A stretch of 64,000 nucleotides of DNA. Origin: Helicobacter_B zhangjianzhongii (GTDB lineage: Bacteria > Campylobacterota > Campylobacteria > Campylobacterales > Helicobacteraceae). The notes under the pieces are model-generated. The model had not been told where the DNA came from, did not search any database, and saw only the letters and a program-made list of their open reading frames with translations. The stretch spans positions 186,001 through 250,000 of the forward strand of contig NZ_JANURN010000001.1 in assembly GCF_030249855.1 (NCBI RefSeq), given 5' to 3'. This document shows, in pieces, positions 64,000-64,000 of the stretch (the first letter of the stretch is position 1; each line of letters starts with the position of its first letter). The translations under genes and the position numbers were made by a program.

Positions 64000-64000
64000 T

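Overview
The window looks like chromosome of an enterohepatic Helicobacter. Supporting signs are a VacA-like autotransporter, a TlpD-type chemoreceptor, hefABC efflux genes, a Fur very close to H. pylori Fur, a glutamine synthetase without the adenylylation tyrosine, and many poly-G/poly-C tracts in glycan genes. A species close to H. canis is only my guess, from base composition and repeat content.

Layout. 1-4038: tail of a DMT transporter, a 0.7 kb repeat field, then two adjacent glycosyltransferase genes (GT11 fucosyltransferase type and a second GT). Both are interrupted by a G tract followed by the same hairpin repeat, and both are out of frame as sequenced. 4040-25123: housekeeping genes (rpoD, msrA, glnA, vWA lipoprotein, Dcu transporter, ccdA, pyrC-like, HIT, AI-2E-family permease, gtrB/gtrII pair, gapA-pgi, pgpA, patatin, AEC transporter). 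25159-33817: dapD, a 1406-residue autotransporter, RNase R and a small outer-membrane protein. 33826-39117: hefC-hefB-hefA behind a near-perfect 38-bp operator palindrome. 39336-47903: aroE, SH3 protein, purM, a phase-variable methyltransferase, pbp1A, tlpD, fur and a PAP2 phosphatase. 47904-64000: a minus-strand surface-glycan locus with CDP-glucose 4,6-dehydratase (rfbG, partial), RfbH, an RfbJ-like reductase, two further epimerases, two glycosyltransferases and two methyltransferases. Within it is an unusual cassette: aldolase, SDR, dehydroquinate-synthase-like protein and TPP enzyme. Seven long G/C tracts lie in this locus; two of its genes (FkbM methyltransferase and class I methyltransferase) are frameshifted OFF, and an RfbJ-like gene appears to have its C-terminus switched.

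The most unusual feature is a set of dispersed palindromic repeats (about 85-145 bp, usually bounded by GATTC...GAATC). Each has a conserved terminal loop (at least five loop classes) on a stem whose sequence differs between copies yet stays complementary within each copy. A second, shorter repeat (GTCATTGCGAG...GTGGCAATCCA) shows the same behaviour, and a 14-mer (TAGAATCCACTTTT) is scattered singly or as inverted pairs around them. These repeats fill the intergenic gaps and are also read in frame inside genes: RNase R, PgpA, an epimerase and three glycosyltransferases. In two glycosyltransferase genes a hairpin copy travels with the poly-G tract as a duplicated cassette. This suggests repeat insertion, protein lengthening and phase variation are linked here.
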